Shown here: positions 24,626 through 33,140 of the stretch, piece by piece | How the letters are laid out: each line of letters starts with the position of its first letter | How positions within the stretch are numbered: the first letter of the stretch is position 1 | Origin: Clostridia bacterium | GTDB lineage: Bacteria; Bacillota; Clostridia; Oscillospirales; Acutalibacteraceae | DNA: 64,000 nt | Direction: 5' to 3' | Assembly: GCA_017410325.1 (NCBI GenBank) | Contig: JAFQRA010000021.1 | Coordinates: forward strand, 177,706 to 241,705 | The notes under the pieces: generated by a model | What the model saw: the letters and a program-made list of their open reading frames with translations, nothing else | What the model was told of the DNA's origin: nothing | The model's database searches: none | Made by a program: the position numbers and the translations under genes

Positions 24626-24654
24626 AAACAGCTTGCGATGCGAGCTGTTTTTTT
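24626..24654 (+). terminator. Terminator of the ECF-kinase operon
   Basis: AAACAGCT / AGCTGTTT stem (24626-24633, 24643-24650) continuing into a TTTTTTT tract. Confidence 0.9.
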
Positions 24655-24780
24655 ATATACTGAATAGAAAATTCGCCCGTTAAGAGAATTTATTTCAAAA
24701 ACAAAGTTATTGTTTATTTGCCGTGTAACTGTTATTATCTGATTGCAGCTGCAAACAAATTTACGGAAGGTGAAGTAAAA

Positions 24781-25869
24781 ATGTCAGTATATTTCGGCGA
24801 AAATCTTAAAAAATTACGCAAATCAAAAAAGCTCACGCAGGAGTCGCTTGCCGAGTTTTTGGGTATGTCTTTTCAGGCTGTCAGCAAGTGGGAGAGAGGC
24901 GAAACCTACCCCGATATAACAATGCTTCCCGTGATTGCTTCCTTTTTCGGCGTTACGGTTGACAGCCTCCTCGGCACGGATTTGATTGCAAGAGAGGCTA
25001 AAATCAAGGAGTATGGTGACAGCTATTCCCGCCTGTGGAACGAAAGAAAAATCGGTGTGGCAAGGGATATGCTAAAGCAGGCTACAGTCGAATTCCCCGG
25101 CAACTACGACCTTATGGCAAAGTATTTCAACGCCCTTATTCACGCAGAGTACAGCGACGAATACTGTATATCAATAAAGCCCGAAGTCAACCGGGTGTAC
25201 GATATTATTCAGAATTATTGCACCACAGACAGCATACGAATCTGGACTAAAAAGCTGATGTGCCGTTACCTGCGTGATTTGAGCCTTATTGAAGGCAGCG
25301 GAGTTGATATTTCCGAAGCTGAAAAAATTCTTTCGGAAATGCCGCTTATGCAGAACACGAGAGATTACGAGGCTATGTATATGTACCCTCACGATGATGA
25401 AAAGCGTGCAACGGCCTGTGCAAACGGAATTACGGAAATGCTTCGTCTGTTCGGCGAAATAATGAACAGACGGTATAAAAGCTTTCTCGATGCCGACGAG
25501 GAGATAGCCGAGGCCTATATTAACCTCGTTGAAAAGGTTATGCCTGACGGCGATTACGGCAAAAGCTGGTACCTCGTTGTAATTCACGCCCAGAGAATCG
25601 GCGTAAAGAAATATATTCAGGGCGATGAAAAATCAGCCCTTGAACACTTTGAAAAGGCGGTAAGGCTCGCAAAGCGTTACGATGAAATGCCTGACGTAAC
25701 CGTGCATACCTCAAAGGCCGTAGAAGGCGTAACCTTTGACAAAACCAAAGCCTACCGCTTCTGGGAAGGTTCTTTTGCCGAGGATATAAAAGACGGCCTT
25801 CGTGACAGACCCCAGCTGTCGGAAGAATTTAAAAACAGCGAAGCTTTCAAGAGAATACTGGCAATCTGA
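24781..25869 (+). CDS. XRE-family HTH regulator with large C-terminal domain
   Basis: 362 residues. Residues about 5-65 are a helix-turn-helix of the Cro/CI type (LRKSKKLTQESLAEFLGMSF, QAVSKWERGETYPDITMLPVIASFFGVTVDSLLG). The remaining 290 residues are helical and resemble the tetratricopeptide-like sensory regions of Clostridial XRE proteins; no ligand can be named. An upstream frame starts at 24718, but the ATG at 24781 has GGAAGGTGAAG just before it. It is a single gene. The 190 bases after it contain hairpin repeats and the end of a tRNA transcript from the other strand. Confidence 0.88.
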   Translation: MSVYFGENLKKLRKSKKLTQESLAEFLGMSFQAVSKWERGETYPDITMLPVIASFFGVTVDSLLGTDLIAREAKIKEYGDSYSRLWNERKIGVARDMLKQATVEFPGNYDLMAKYFNALIHAEYSDEYCISIKPEVNRVYDIIQNYCTTDSIRIWTKKLMCRYLRDLSLIEGSGVDISEAEKILSEMPLMQNTRDYEAMYMYPHDDEKRATACANGITEMLRLFGEIMNRRYKSFLDADEEIAEAYINLVEKVMPDGDYGKSWYLVVIHAQRIGVKKYIQGDEKSALEHFEKAVRLAKRYDEMPDVTVHTSKAVEGVTFDKTKAYRFWEGSFAEDIKDGLRDRPQLSEEFKNSEAFKRILAI

Positions 25870-25925
25870 ATTGCAAGAAGAAAAATCAAACTGTTTTAAA
25901 ACATTATCAAATCCGCAGGAGTGGT

Positions 25926-26028
25926 ATGTCATCATTGCAGAAGTTTATGCACCTGCGGTGATGATATACGCCTGCGGCGATGATATACACGCTAAAGCGT
26001 GATGATATGCCATTGCTTTCGCAATGGA
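25926..26028. repeat. Tandem hairpins joined by GATGATATAC linkers
   Basis: The linker GATGATAT(A/G)C occurs three times (near 25957, 25978 and 26001). Linkers alternate with small palindromes: GCCTGCGGC, ACGCTAAAGCGT and ATTGC-TTTC-GCAAT. A mirror of the linker (TGTCATCATTGCAG) opens the array. Spacing is about 21-22 bases. Confidence 0.65.
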
Positions 26029-26029
26029 T

Positions 26030-26057
26030 AAAAAAATCCAAGTCGAAAGACTTGGAT
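26030..26057 (-). terminator. Terminator of tRNA-Arg
   Basis: ATCCAAGTC / GACTTGGAT 9-bp stem with a 4-base loop; on the minus strand followed by a T run. Confidence 0.9.
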
Positions 26058-26061
26058 TTTT

Positions 26062-26136
26062 TGGCACCCGCAACAGGAATCGAACCTGTAACTAACCCTT
26101 AGGAGGGGTTTATTATATCCATTTAACTATGCAGGC
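26062..26136 (-). tRNA. tRNA-Arg (anticodon CCU), CCA encoded
   Basis: The minus strand folds into a full cloverleaf: acceptor GCCTGCA / TGCGGGT with two G-T pairs, D-arm GTTA/TAAT with GG in the loop, anticodon stem AACCC/GGGTT around loop CTCCTAA, T-arm ACAGG-TTCGATT-CCTGT, discriminator G and encoded CCA. The anticodon CCT reads AGG arginine codons. It has its own promoter and terminator. Confidence 0.93.
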
Positions 26137-26144
26137 ATATTTAC

Positions 26145-26200
26145 TTCGGGCGGTTTTGCACCGCCCGAATATATTACCACAAATCATTGTGTGCAGTCAA
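26145..26200 (-). promoter_or_regulatory. tRNA-Arg promoter with downstream hairpin
   Basis: Minus strand TTGACT (26195-26200), 18-base spacer, TAATAT (26171-26176). The hairpin TTCGGGCGGT / ACCGCCCGAA (26145-26169) lies between the -10 box and the mature tRNA 5' end; it may also end the upstream cyclase transcript. Confidence 0.6.
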
Positions 26201-26208
26201 GGGGAATT

Positions 26209-26811
26209 TTACGCTTTGCCCCAGAAAACGAAATCCGAAATGAGAATTGCTCTTGTGGGCGTGGCTTCAACGTCGCTGAATTTCATCGGCAGGGCAACGA
26301 GGAAATATTTGCCCGGCGTTACCTTTTCAAGGTCAAGCCCTTCAAGCAGGGGGATATCTGCGCCGAGGAAGGCTCTGTGGGGAGCAAGCTGTGCGCCTTG
26401 TGTGCCGACGGAATTTGAGTCCGTGCCGACCAGCTTTAAATTCGTTGAAGCTGCCGCAAAAGCACCGCTCTGCGAAAAATACGCCTTGCCGTTGCCCTTG
26501 ATAATAAGCCGCTCACAGTCCTCGGGCACATTTTCGTCTATAAAATCGCCGTTAATCGGACCCTCGGGCGCTTCGAGAACAAGACATTCGCCTATAAAGC
26601 GGTTAAGGTCAAATTCTTCGGCGGTAATACCGTCCTCTATAAAATGGCGCGGTGCATCAATATGCGTGCCATTGTGCAGGCAGAAATAGAGGGCACTCAG
26701 GTTACAATCGTCGCCCTCCTCCATCCGTTCAACCCTTTGCAGACGGGGCTCGGGGTCGCCCGGATAAACCTCGGCTTCAAAAATATCTCTTGAAATATCA
26801 ATAATTCTCAT
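26209..26811 (-). CDS. Cyclase-family (kynurenine formamidase-like) hydrolase
   Basis: About 200 residues of the PF04199 cyclase family, metal-dependent hydrolases that include kynurenine formamidase and isatin hydrolase. The signature HNGTHIDAPRHF (residues about 47-58) supplies the metal ligands; other typical blocks are DISRDIFEAEVYPGDPEP at the start and GADIPLLEGLDLEKV near the end. The physiological substrate is unknown. The start overlaps the end of the upstream kinase gene; the ATG at 26811 lies two bases after that stop, with a TTG at 26817 as alternative, so translation is probably coupled. Confidence 0.87.
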   Translation of the reverse strand: MRIIDISRDIFEAEVYPGDPEPRLQRVERMEEGDDCNLSALYFCLHNGTHIDAPRHFIEDGITAEEFDLNRFIGECLVLEAPEGPINGDFIDENVPEDCERLIIKGNGKAYFSQSGAFAAASTNLKLVGTDSNSVGTQGAQLAPHRAFLGADIPLLEGLDLEKVTPGKYFLVALPMKFSDVEATPTRAILISDFVFWGKA

Positions 26812-26813
26812 AA

Positions 26814-28412
26814 TCAACCGTTAAGCATTGCAAAGTTTTTCTTGTTTGCCTTGTAAAGCTGCTTGTAAACCTCAAAATTCTTGTCGTAAACTGCCTTGTT
26901 TGCGGGGTTGGGGGTGTAGGTAGCATCGGCAGGAATGAGCGATTTTGCCTTTTCAAGGTTTTCGATAACGCCCAGACCGACTGCAACCGTAAGCGCCGCA
27001 CCGACCGAGCCTGCGTTCTGCGGGCTCTTTGTGGTTTCAACCGTTTTGCCCGTGCAGTCTGCAAGAATCTGGCAGGTGAGTGCTGAAAGTGCACCGCCGC
27101 CGACAAAACGGATTGTGTCGCTCGTCTTAATCTTCTTGTCCTGCGTTTCAATAAACCATCTCAGGTGGTAGCAGACACCCTCAAGCACGGCACGTATAAG
27201 CTCGCTCTTGCCCGTTTCAAGGCTGATGTTAAAGAACATACCTCTTGAATTGGGGTCTTCAAATGGGCAGCGGTTGCCGTGAAGCCACGGTGTGAAAATT
27301 ACGCCGCCGCAGCCTGCGGGAACGTCCTTGATTGCATCGGTCATATAGTCGTAAAGGCTTGTGAATACGCTTTCCTTGCTTTCGGCAACGTCCTCTTTCT
27401 TGAGGTAGATGCCGATTTCGTCAAGCGCAAGGTGATCCTTGACCCATTCAAGGCACTTGCCTGCGGTTTCAAGCTCGGCAAAGTAGTTGTAATAGCCGTC
27501 CTGTGCGCCGACAATTGCGGCAATCATAGCCGAGGTGTCAACAATGCTCTTGTCAACAACCGTGCCTACCCAGCCGGATGTGCCGGAATAAACGTGAGTG
27601 TCGCCAAGTGCTGTTGCGCCTGCGCCGACACCGATGAGCGAAGCGTCACCGCCGCCGCCGAAAACAGCCGTGCCGGGGCACAGACCAAGCTCGGCCGCAG
27701 CCTCATCGGTAAGTCCGCCGACCTTGTCGGTTGATTTTACGATTTCGGGCAGGTGCTTCATATCAACGCCGAGCAGCTTACAAACAGTCTTGCTCCAGCC
27801 ACGCTTACCGTCACGAATATCGTAAAGCAGTGTGCCGAAGGCAGAGTCCTGCGTCATAACGCATTTGCCTGTCATTTTGCAGATTATGTATTCCTTAACA
27901 TCAAGCCACTTGTAAATCTTCTTGAAATTCTCGGGCTCGTGCTTTTCAACCCACTTGTATTTGTAAACGGGGTCCTTAACGCTTGCGGAAACAGCGCCCG
28001 TGATAAGAAGCGAGGGAATGAGCTTGAAAATGTTAGCACCTGCAATCTGAATGCCGTACGCCATATTTTCTTTGAGCTCCTGCTTGGCACGCTGATCCAT
28101 ATAGCTGAATGCGTTTCGAATGGGTTCACCCTTTTCGTCAACTATAACAAGACCCTGCATCTGTGAGCAGAAGGAAATACCGGCGATTTCCTTGGGGTCA
28201 ACACCCGTTTTTTCTATAACCTTTTTGCTCGTGGAGCAAATTGCGCTCCACCACTCGGACGGAATCTGCTCCGCAGAGCCGTCGGGCTTTGTGTGCAGGG
28301 AGTAGCCCTCCATAGCCGCACCGATGAGATTTACGGTTTTGTCAACCTCAAAAAGACAGGTCTTTACGCCCGTCGTGCCAATATCAAATGCCATTATAAG
28401 TGTTTTGCTCAT
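26814..28412 (-). CDS. xylB: FGGY-family sugar kinase, probable xylulokinase
   Basis: 532 residues with the FGGY fold: N-terminal phosphate loop AFDIGTTGVKTCLFE, YMDQRAKQE, GGGGDASLIGVGAGA in the hinge region, and the C-terminal RFVGGGALSALTCQILADCTGK with the ADP-binding signature. The product is likely xylulose-5-phosphate, but FGGY specificity is hard to read from sequence and another ketose is possible. Start: ATG at 28412 (MSKTLIMAFD) or a GTG three codons earlier; AGGGAG is close to both. A good promoter precedes it. It forms an operon with the cyclase-family gene. Confidence 0.85.
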   Translation of the reverse strand: MSKTLIMAFDIGTTGVKTCLFEVDKTVNLIGAAMEGYSLHTKPDGSAEQIPSEWWSAICSTSKKVIEKTGVDPKEIAGISFCSQMQGLVIVDEKGEPIRNAFSYMDQRAKQELKENMAYGIQIAGANIFKLIPSLLITGAVSASVKDPVYKYKWVEKHEPENFKKIYKWLDVKEYIICKMTGKCVMTQDSAFGTLLYDIRDGKRGWSKTVCKLLGVDMKHLPEIVKSTDKVGGLTDEAAAELGLCPGTAVFGGGGDASLIGVGAGATALGDTHVYSGTSGWVGTVVDKSIVDTSAMIAAIVGAQDGYYNYFAELETAGKCLEWVKDHLALDEIGIYLKKEDVAESKESVFTSLYDYMTDAIKDVPAGCGGVIFTPWLHGNRCPFEDPNSRGMFFNISLETGKSELIRAVLEGVCYHLRWFIETQDKKIKTSDTIRFVGGGALSALTCQILADCTGKTVETTKSPQNAGSVGAALTVAVGLGVIENLEKAKSLIPADATYTPNPANKAVYDKNFEVYKQLYKANKKNFAMLNG

Positions 28413-28451
28413 AGCTTCCACAGCTCCCTTTCGGACACAATAATATATATT

Positions 28452-28480
28452 AATATATCATAATTTGATATGTGTTTCAA
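28452..28480 (-). promoter_or_regulatory. Promoter of the xylulokinase operon
   Basis: Minus strand TTGAAA (28475-28480), 17-base spacer, TATATT (28452-28457). Confidence 0.7.
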
Positions 28481-28579
28481 TTAACATCATAAACAAAAAA
28501 ATGTACGGTAATTTGTGCTATAATATATGCAATGAATCTCAATCTTTTCTGTGTATAAAGGTGAAAGGGGGAAAACAAA

Positions 28580-29140
28580 ATGACTGACGGCGAAATTGTA
28601 AGACTTTTTTGGAAGAGAAATGAAGCGGCGCTTGAGCACACACGCACGAAATACGGCAGCTATTGCAGAAGTATTGCGTTCGGTATTCTTCGCAACGGTG
28701 AGGATGCCGAGGAATGTGTCAACGACAGTCTGCTTAATGCTTGGAATTCAATTCCTCCAAGCAAGCCCCAAAACCTGCGTACATATATGGGCAAGCTCGT
28801 GCGCAATGCTTCAATCAACCGCTTTGAGCATTACTCTGCACAGAAAAGGGGCGGTACGCAAACCGAGCTTGCTATTAGCGAGCTTGAAAACTTGCTGTCG
28901 GATAATGGGGATGCTTTGGCAACCTTTGAAAGCGAAGCAATAACACGGTGCATTAATACAATGCTTCAGAACAGCTCAAAGGAAAAGCGTACTGTTTTCG
29001 TGCGCCGGTACTGGTATCTTGACAGCATAGCGGATATTGCAAAGGCGTATTCGTTAAGCGAAAGCAAGGTTACGAGCATTTTATTCAGAATGAGGAAGGA
29101 ACTGAAAGAAGAACTTGAAAAGGAAGGAGTAAATTTATGA
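28580..29140 (+). CDS. Sigma-70 family (ECF-type) sigma factor
   Basis: 186 residues. Region 2 is visible as YCRSIAFGILRNGEDAEECVNDSLLNAWNSIPP with PQNLRTYMGKLVRNASINRFEH; region 4 as FVRRYWYLDSIADIAKAYSLSESKVTSILFRMRKELKEELE. This is the group of Clostridial ECF sigma factors with a membrane anti-sigma partner. The ribosome site is AAAGGGGG. An extended -10 promoter (TGC-TATAAT, 28516-28524) lies upstream. Its stop codon overlaps the start of the partner gene (ATGA), so the two are translationally coupled. Confidence 0.93.
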   Translation: MTDGEIVRLFWKRNEAALEHTRTKYGSYCRSIAFGILRNGEDAEECVNDSLLNAWNSIPPSKPQNLRTYMGKLVRNASINRFEHYSAQKRGGTQTELAISELENLLSDNGDALATFESEAITRCINTMLQNSSKEKRTVFVRRYWYLDSIADIAKAYSLSESKVTSILFRMRKELKEELEKEGVNL

Positions 29141-30267
29141 ACGGATTAACTGTTTTAAAGGCAATGAACGGCATTGACGACCGCTTTATTGCCGAGGCTG
29201 TGCCTGAAAAGAAAAAGGGAAAGCTGCTTGTTCTGGCCAAAGCGGCTGCTGCGGTTGCCGCCTGTATCTGTCTTGTTGCAGGCGGAGTATATGCATATAA
29301 TTCTTTTCAGAATTCTCAACTGCCTCTGCTCAGCATTGAGGAAATTGATTTCGGCGGTATGGGCTTTGAGGGCAGCGACAGCCTTACCCTTGAACATTCC
29401 GACGATATCAGCCCGTGGAATGAGCAAATTAAAATTGATAAGCTGCCCGTTTACAAAAATCGTTTCTACCGCTATGAGGGGCAGGAAAAATCGTATTATT
29501 CCGAAAGCGATTTATTGAAAGTGGCTGAAAAATATTCAACGCTTTTGGGTGAAGAAATTATTTCTTATGAGAATTTTACTGACGATTTCAACGAAAAAAT
29601 AGTGCGTAACGTCATTGCTCAAACGCAAAACCATCAGATATCCGTTGGCGGTGACGGCGGAGTAAGTATCGTGTTCAAAAATCCCGAGGGCTTGACGGAT
29701 TTATCCGCAGTCAAAGCGAAATATCCTTTCCTGTTTAATGAAAATGATGTTGTGGGTAAATATCAGGAGTTTTCAGTAGACGGTGAGCCGTTGGGGTCTT
29801 ATTACAAAAAATATGAAAAAGGCGAAACGGTAGAGCAAAGCGTTGTAAACTATACGCTGAAAAAAATGCGATTTACTCATTCGGAAAACGGTGAAATACG
29901 CTCTGTAAATATTAACACTCAACAACGGTTTTCTGAAAAGCTCGGCGACTATCCTGTTATCAGCTTTGACGAAGCCAAAGAAAAACTATTGGATGGTCAG
30001 TATGTGAGTTCGGTAGATGAAGTATCGTATATTTCAAGCGGAAGGGTTGAAGAACGGCTTATCAAAAAGGTTGATATAATCTACTATACGGGCAATAACC
30101 AACAGCTTTTTATGCCGTATTACAGGTTTTATATTTGGCTGGATTTGTTACCGTTTGAACGGACCGGTCTGCCGGAAGATTACGAGCACTACGGCTATTT
30201 CTATGTCCCCGCTGTGCCGGAAGAATATTTCGTGAATTATGAACTGTTTGACGGAGAGTTTCAGTAA
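29137..30267 (+). CDS. Membrane-anchored putative anti-sigma factor
   Basis: 376 residues. A short N-terminal cytoplasmic part (residues 1-27, MNGLTVLKAMNGIDDRFIAEA) of the type found in Clostridial anti-sigma proteins is followed by one transmembrane segment (residues about 30-52, AAAVAACICLVAGGVYAY). A large extracytoplasmic domain of about 320 residues follows, rich in Tyr, Glu and Lys, with no family I can name. The gene arrangement and topology support control of the adjacent sigma factor through an external signal. It ends with a hairpin 3 bases after the stop. Confidence 0.82.
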   Translation: MNGLTVLKAMNGIDDRFIAEAVPEKKKGKLLVLAKAAAAVAACICLVAGGVYAYNSFQNSQLPLLSIEEIDFGGMGFEGSDSLTLEHSDDISPWNEQIKIDKLPVYKNRFYRYEGQEKSYYSESDLLKVAEKYSTLLGEEIISYENFTDDFNEKIVRNVIAQTQNHQISVGGDGGVSIVFKNPEGLTDLSAVKAKYPFLFNENDVVGKYQEFSVDGEPLGSYYKKYEKGETVEQSVVNYTLKKMRFTHSENGEIRSVNINTQQRFSEKLGDYPVISFDEAKEKLLDGQYVSSVDEVSYISSGRVEERLIKKVDIIYYTGNNQQLFMPYYRFYIWLDLLPFERTGLPEDYEHYGYFYVPAVPEEYFVNYELFDGEFQ

Positions 30268-30269
30268 AA

Positions 30270-30310
30270 CAAATTGCGGTTTGTCGATTTCATCGACAAA
30301 CCGCAATTTG
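30270..30310 (+). terminator. 19-bp perfect hairpin after the anti-sigma gene
   Basis: CAAATTGCGGTTTGTCGAT (30270-30288) and its exact reverse complement (30292-30310) are separated by three bases. There is no immediate T run, but ATTTTTTTG follows 10 bases later. It could be a terminator or a small repeat element. Confidence 0.65.
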
Positions 30311-30345
30311 CAGAAAGGATTTTTTTGTAAACCTTGAAAAAGCTC

Positions 30346-30374
30346 TTGACACCTCAACTCTAATGTGTTAGAGT
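30346..30374 (+). promoter_or_regulatory. Promoter of the BlaI/M56 operon
   Basis: TTGACA (30346-30351), 17-base spacer, TAGAGT (30369-30374). The operator dyad covers the spacer and the -10 box. Confidence 0.7.
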
Positions 30375-30399
30375 TGAGGTGTACTCTAATGCATTAGAG
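30349..30399 (+). promoter_or_regulatory. Twin operators for the BlaI-type repressor
   Basis: Two 16-bp palindromes, CTCTAATGTGTTAGAG (30358-30373) and CTCTAATGCATTAGAG (30384-30399), have centres 26 bp apart. The first is the core of a longer palindrome with 17-base arms (30349-30382). Consensus CTCTAATGYRTTAGAG. Position over and just after the promoter implies repression. Confidence 0.8.
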
Positions 30400-30414
30400 A
30401 AGAGGGGGATAAAA

Positions 30415-30783
30415 ATGAACACACCAAAAGTTTTTGACAGCGAATACCGCTTTTGTTTGATTTTGTGGGAGCACGAGCCAATCAAAAGTAGTGAGCTGGT
30501 TAACCTTTGTAAAGAGCAGCTTGGCTGGAAGCCTACCACTACGTACACCGTCATCAAGCGCTTGTCCGAAAGGGGAGTGCTCAAAAACGAAAATACAATC
30601 GTTTCGTCTTTGGTTTCAAAGGACGAGGTGCAGGCATCCGAAATCAACGAAATGGTTGAAAAAACCTTTGAAGGCTCTCTGCCCGCTTTTATTGCGGCGT
30701 TTACAAGGCACAGAAAAATCTCTGAAAATGAAATTGATGAAGTACAAAAAATGATTGACCGATACAGGAAAGGGGAATTGTAA
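30415..30783 (+). CDS. BlaI/MecI/CopY-family repressor
   Basis: 122 residues with the penicillinase-repressor fold: a winged helix (EYRFCLILWEHEPIKSSELV ... TTYTVIKRLSERGVLKNE) and a C-terminal dimerisation helix pair (FEGSLPAFIAAFTRH, ENEIDEVQKMIDRYRKGEL). It would be released from DNA when its partner protease senses a signal. The ATG at 30415 has AGAGGGGG upstream; an in-frame codon at 30379 lies inside the operator and is rejected. It overlaps the M56 gene by one base. Confidence 0.93.
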   Translation: MNTPKVFDSEYRFCLILWEHEPIKSSELVNLCKEQLGWKPTTTYTVIKRLSERGVLKNENTIVSSLVSKDEVQASEINEMVEKTFEGSLPAFIAAFTRHRKISENEIDEVQKMIDRYRKGEL

Positions 30784-32540
30784 TGGCTGAGCTGTTCTTG
30801 TCAATAGTCAATATGAGCATTTCTGCCTGTTGGCTTGTATTGGCTGTTCTTCTTTTAAGATTGGTTTTGAAAAAAGCACCCAAATGGATAATTTGTCTGC
30901 TTTGGGGCTTTGCAGGCCTGCGCCTTGTAATGCCGTTTTTGCTTGAAAGCATATTCAGCCTTATTCCCAGCGCGGAAACTGTCAGCCCCGAAATTATGAC
31001 AGCCACAAGTCCGTCGGTAAATACGGGTATTCCTGCGCTGAACAATACGATAAATCCCGTAATCAGCGAATCGTTTGCGCCTGAAATCGGGGCAAGCGCA
31101 AACCCGTTGCAAATTCTTGTTCCGATTGCGGCCGCAGTCTGGCTTGTCGGTATTGCAGTGCTGCTGATTTATACTCTCGTCAGCTTCTTAAGATTAAAGA
31201 AAAAAATCGGTACGGCAGTTCTGCTTCGGGATAATATTTATCAGAGCGAAAACGTTGCCTCGCCCTTCGTTCTCGGTATTATCAATCCGAAAATTTATCT
31301 TCCCTTTAATATGAGCGAGCAGGATACACTGCTCGTTATTGCCCACGAAAACGCGCACATCAAAAGAAAAGACCACCTTTGGAAGCCGCTCGGATTTCTG
31401 ATTCTCACGCTCCATTGGTTTAATCCGCTTGTGTGGCTCGGATACGTACTTCTTTGCCGTGATATTGAGCTTGCGTGTGACGAAAGGGTTGTAAAAGGGC
31501 TTGATAACGTTCATCGTGCGGATTATTCGCAGGCTCTGCTTACCTGCAGCATAAACAGACGAATGATAGCTGCTTGTCCCCTTGCCTTTGGAGAGGTGAG
31601 TGTAAAGGACAGAGTAAAATCGGTGCTCAGTTATAAGAAGCCTGCATTCTGGATAATTGTTGTTGCAGTTGTTGCAAGTGTAGCTGTTGCGGTTTGTTTT
31701 TTGACAAATCCGAAGAAAGATAAGGAATATTACGATTCGGGCTATTCATTGCAGATTGTTGACGAAACCTATATAGGTACAACGCAGCTGCCCGAAAAAA
31801 CGGATACATATTATTTTGATGTTCTCAACGGCACAAAGGGCAAGCTCTCCAACGGCGCAAGGTTTAAAATCACCGAGTGCAATCTCCAGCAGGGAAAACT
31901 TACGGTTAAATTGAGCGGAGCGGCACTTTACAGCACAACCGAGGCAGAGCCCGTTGCTTTGAAGGAAATAGTTGTTGAAGAAGGCTCTGACGGAGTAGTT
32001 CTTACCGATAAGCAATACACACACTACTATACCTTTAGTTTTGTAAGAACGCAAAGCCTTGACGAAGCCGTGGCGCAGGCAATATTTGAGCTTGATAAAC
32101 CTGCGCACAGTGATTTCGGCACGGAGCTTGTAAGCGAAGGACACGAAATTTACGGCACAGAGATTGATGGTAACCAATATACGGTATATGCAGCCATAAG
32201 CTATAATCTTTGGGGCTTTGAAAACGAATATTTTGTGCCTAAGTATGACTTTTTTGAAACTGTTATTATGACTTTCAAGAAAACAGCCGGCGAATATGAA
32301 TTGCTCAATATAGATTATCCTATAGGTGTAACGGATTCAGATTACGAATCATCCGCAAAAGAACTGTTTCCGAAGAAGTATTGGAACCGTGTATTAAATC
32401 CTACGGTACAGGATTATAAAAACCATCAAGGACAGAATGTGAGTTACGCTCAAATATATCTTATCGAAACAGGGAGAAACCCGGAAACGATACGTTACTA
32501 TAATCAATTGGAATCAGTGACCCAAACGATGTGGGTGTGA
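30783..32540 (+). CDS. M56 (BlaR1-like) membrane metallopeptidase sensor
   Basis: 585 residues. The first 300 form the BlaR1-type membrane protease: four hydrophobic segments and the zinc site HENAHIKRKDHLW (HExxH form H-E-N-A-H) with downstream ELACDERVV. A fourth membrane segment (residues about 283-303, IIVVAVVASVAVAVCFLT) leads to an extracytoplasmic domain that is not a penicillin-binding domain, so beta-lactam sensing is unlikely. The reading frame ends inside a region where another frame opens (next feature), suggesting a disturbed 3' end. Confidence 0.88.
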   Translation: MAELFLSIVNMSISACWLVLAVLLLRLVLKKAPKWIICLLWGFAGLRLVMPFLLESIFSLIPSAETVSPEIMTATSPSVNTGIPALNNTINPVISESFAPEIGASANPLQILVPIAAAVWLVGIAVLLIYTLVSFLRLKKKIGTAVLLRDNIYQSENVASPFVLGIINPKIYLPFNMSEQDTLLVIAHENAHIKRKDHLWKPLGFLILTLHWFNPLVWLGYVLLCRDIELACDERVVKGLDNVHRADYSQALLTCSINRRMIAACPLAFGEVSVKDRVKSVLSYKKPAFWIIVVAVVASVAVAVCFLTNPKKDKEYYDSGYSLQIVDETYIGTTQLPEKTDTYYFDVLNGTKGKLSNGARFKITECNLQQGKLTVKLSGAALYSTTEAEPVALKEIVVEEGSDGVVLTDKQYTHYYTFSFVRTQSLDEAVAQAIFELDKPAHSDFGTELVSEGHEIYGTEIDGNQYTVYAAISYNLWGFENEYFVPKYDFFETVIMTFKKTAGEYELLNIDYPIGVTDSDYESSAKELFPKKYWNRVLNPTVQDYKNHQGQNVSYAQIYLIETGRNPETIRYYNQLESVTQTMWV

Positions 32541-33001
32541 CTGAACCAACATATGAACATAGTATTTTCTCGGATTATAAATACCGATACCGTTATTATT
32601 CAATCTCGGCACCGTTTATTGATCTGGTAGGTGAGGATGAATTTAACGACTGGTTTTATGATGAATATTACCCTATACCGATAGAAGAACGAGACGAAAT
32701 GGCGATTGTTGCCTTTATAAAAGAGTTTAATATTTCTCGTGAAGATTTTGACCGTGCTAATGCAATTCATAATAAAAATGCTTCGGACTCACAAAGTGAT
32801 ATAATAACAGATGTTTCACAATATAAACCGGGGTATGACAGAGCGATAGAGTGTAATGAAACATACAACGCAGATATAATCTACACCTTAGACAACGAAA
32901 AAATCAATGCTTATTACGCCAGGCCGCCTCAAATTATAATTGAGGACGGCACAAACGCCCTTGGCGAAACGGTAAAACCACGCACACAACCGGCAGAATA
33001 A
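32531..33001 (+). pseudogene. Fragment of a Clostridial secreted/lipoprotein-type domain
   Basis: 156 codons open from a GTG that overlaps the M56 stop; no ribosome site and no signal peptide are present. The sequence (IVAFIKEFNISREDFDRAN, a run of Tyr/Asp, and NADIIYTLDNEKINAYYARP) matches the C-terminal part of a domain I recall from Clostridial lipoproteins that normally starts with an export signal. An in-frame stop at 32501-32503 precludes extension upstream. It is probably a remnant left by a deletion or frameshift, possibly still translated by coupling. It ends beside a dense repeat region. Confidence 0.6.
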
Positions 33002-33016
33002 AGCACAAATTTGTAG

Positions 33017-33140
33017 TACCTCGTTTCACCTAAAACTTCACAGTAGGGGCGGCTATCAGCCGCCAGCAAACTGAGCGTTATCAACACGGGCGGATAATAT
33101 CCGCCTCTACAAAAAGTCAACTTTAAGATGAAACAAGGTA
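33017..33140. repeat. 124-bp inverted-repeat element, copy A
   Basis: Ends TACCTCGTTTCACCT and its imperfect complement AGATGAAACAAGGTA bound the element. Inside are GGGGCGGCTATCAGCCGCC and CGGGCGGATAATATCCGCC palindromes. A nearly identical copy lies in the opposite orientation at 54429-54552. Confidence 0.85.

Noticed and set aside
25926-26028. CRISPR array suggested by evenly spaced repeats
   Set aside because: Repeats are only 10 bases, the 'spacers' are palindromes, and there are no cas genes.
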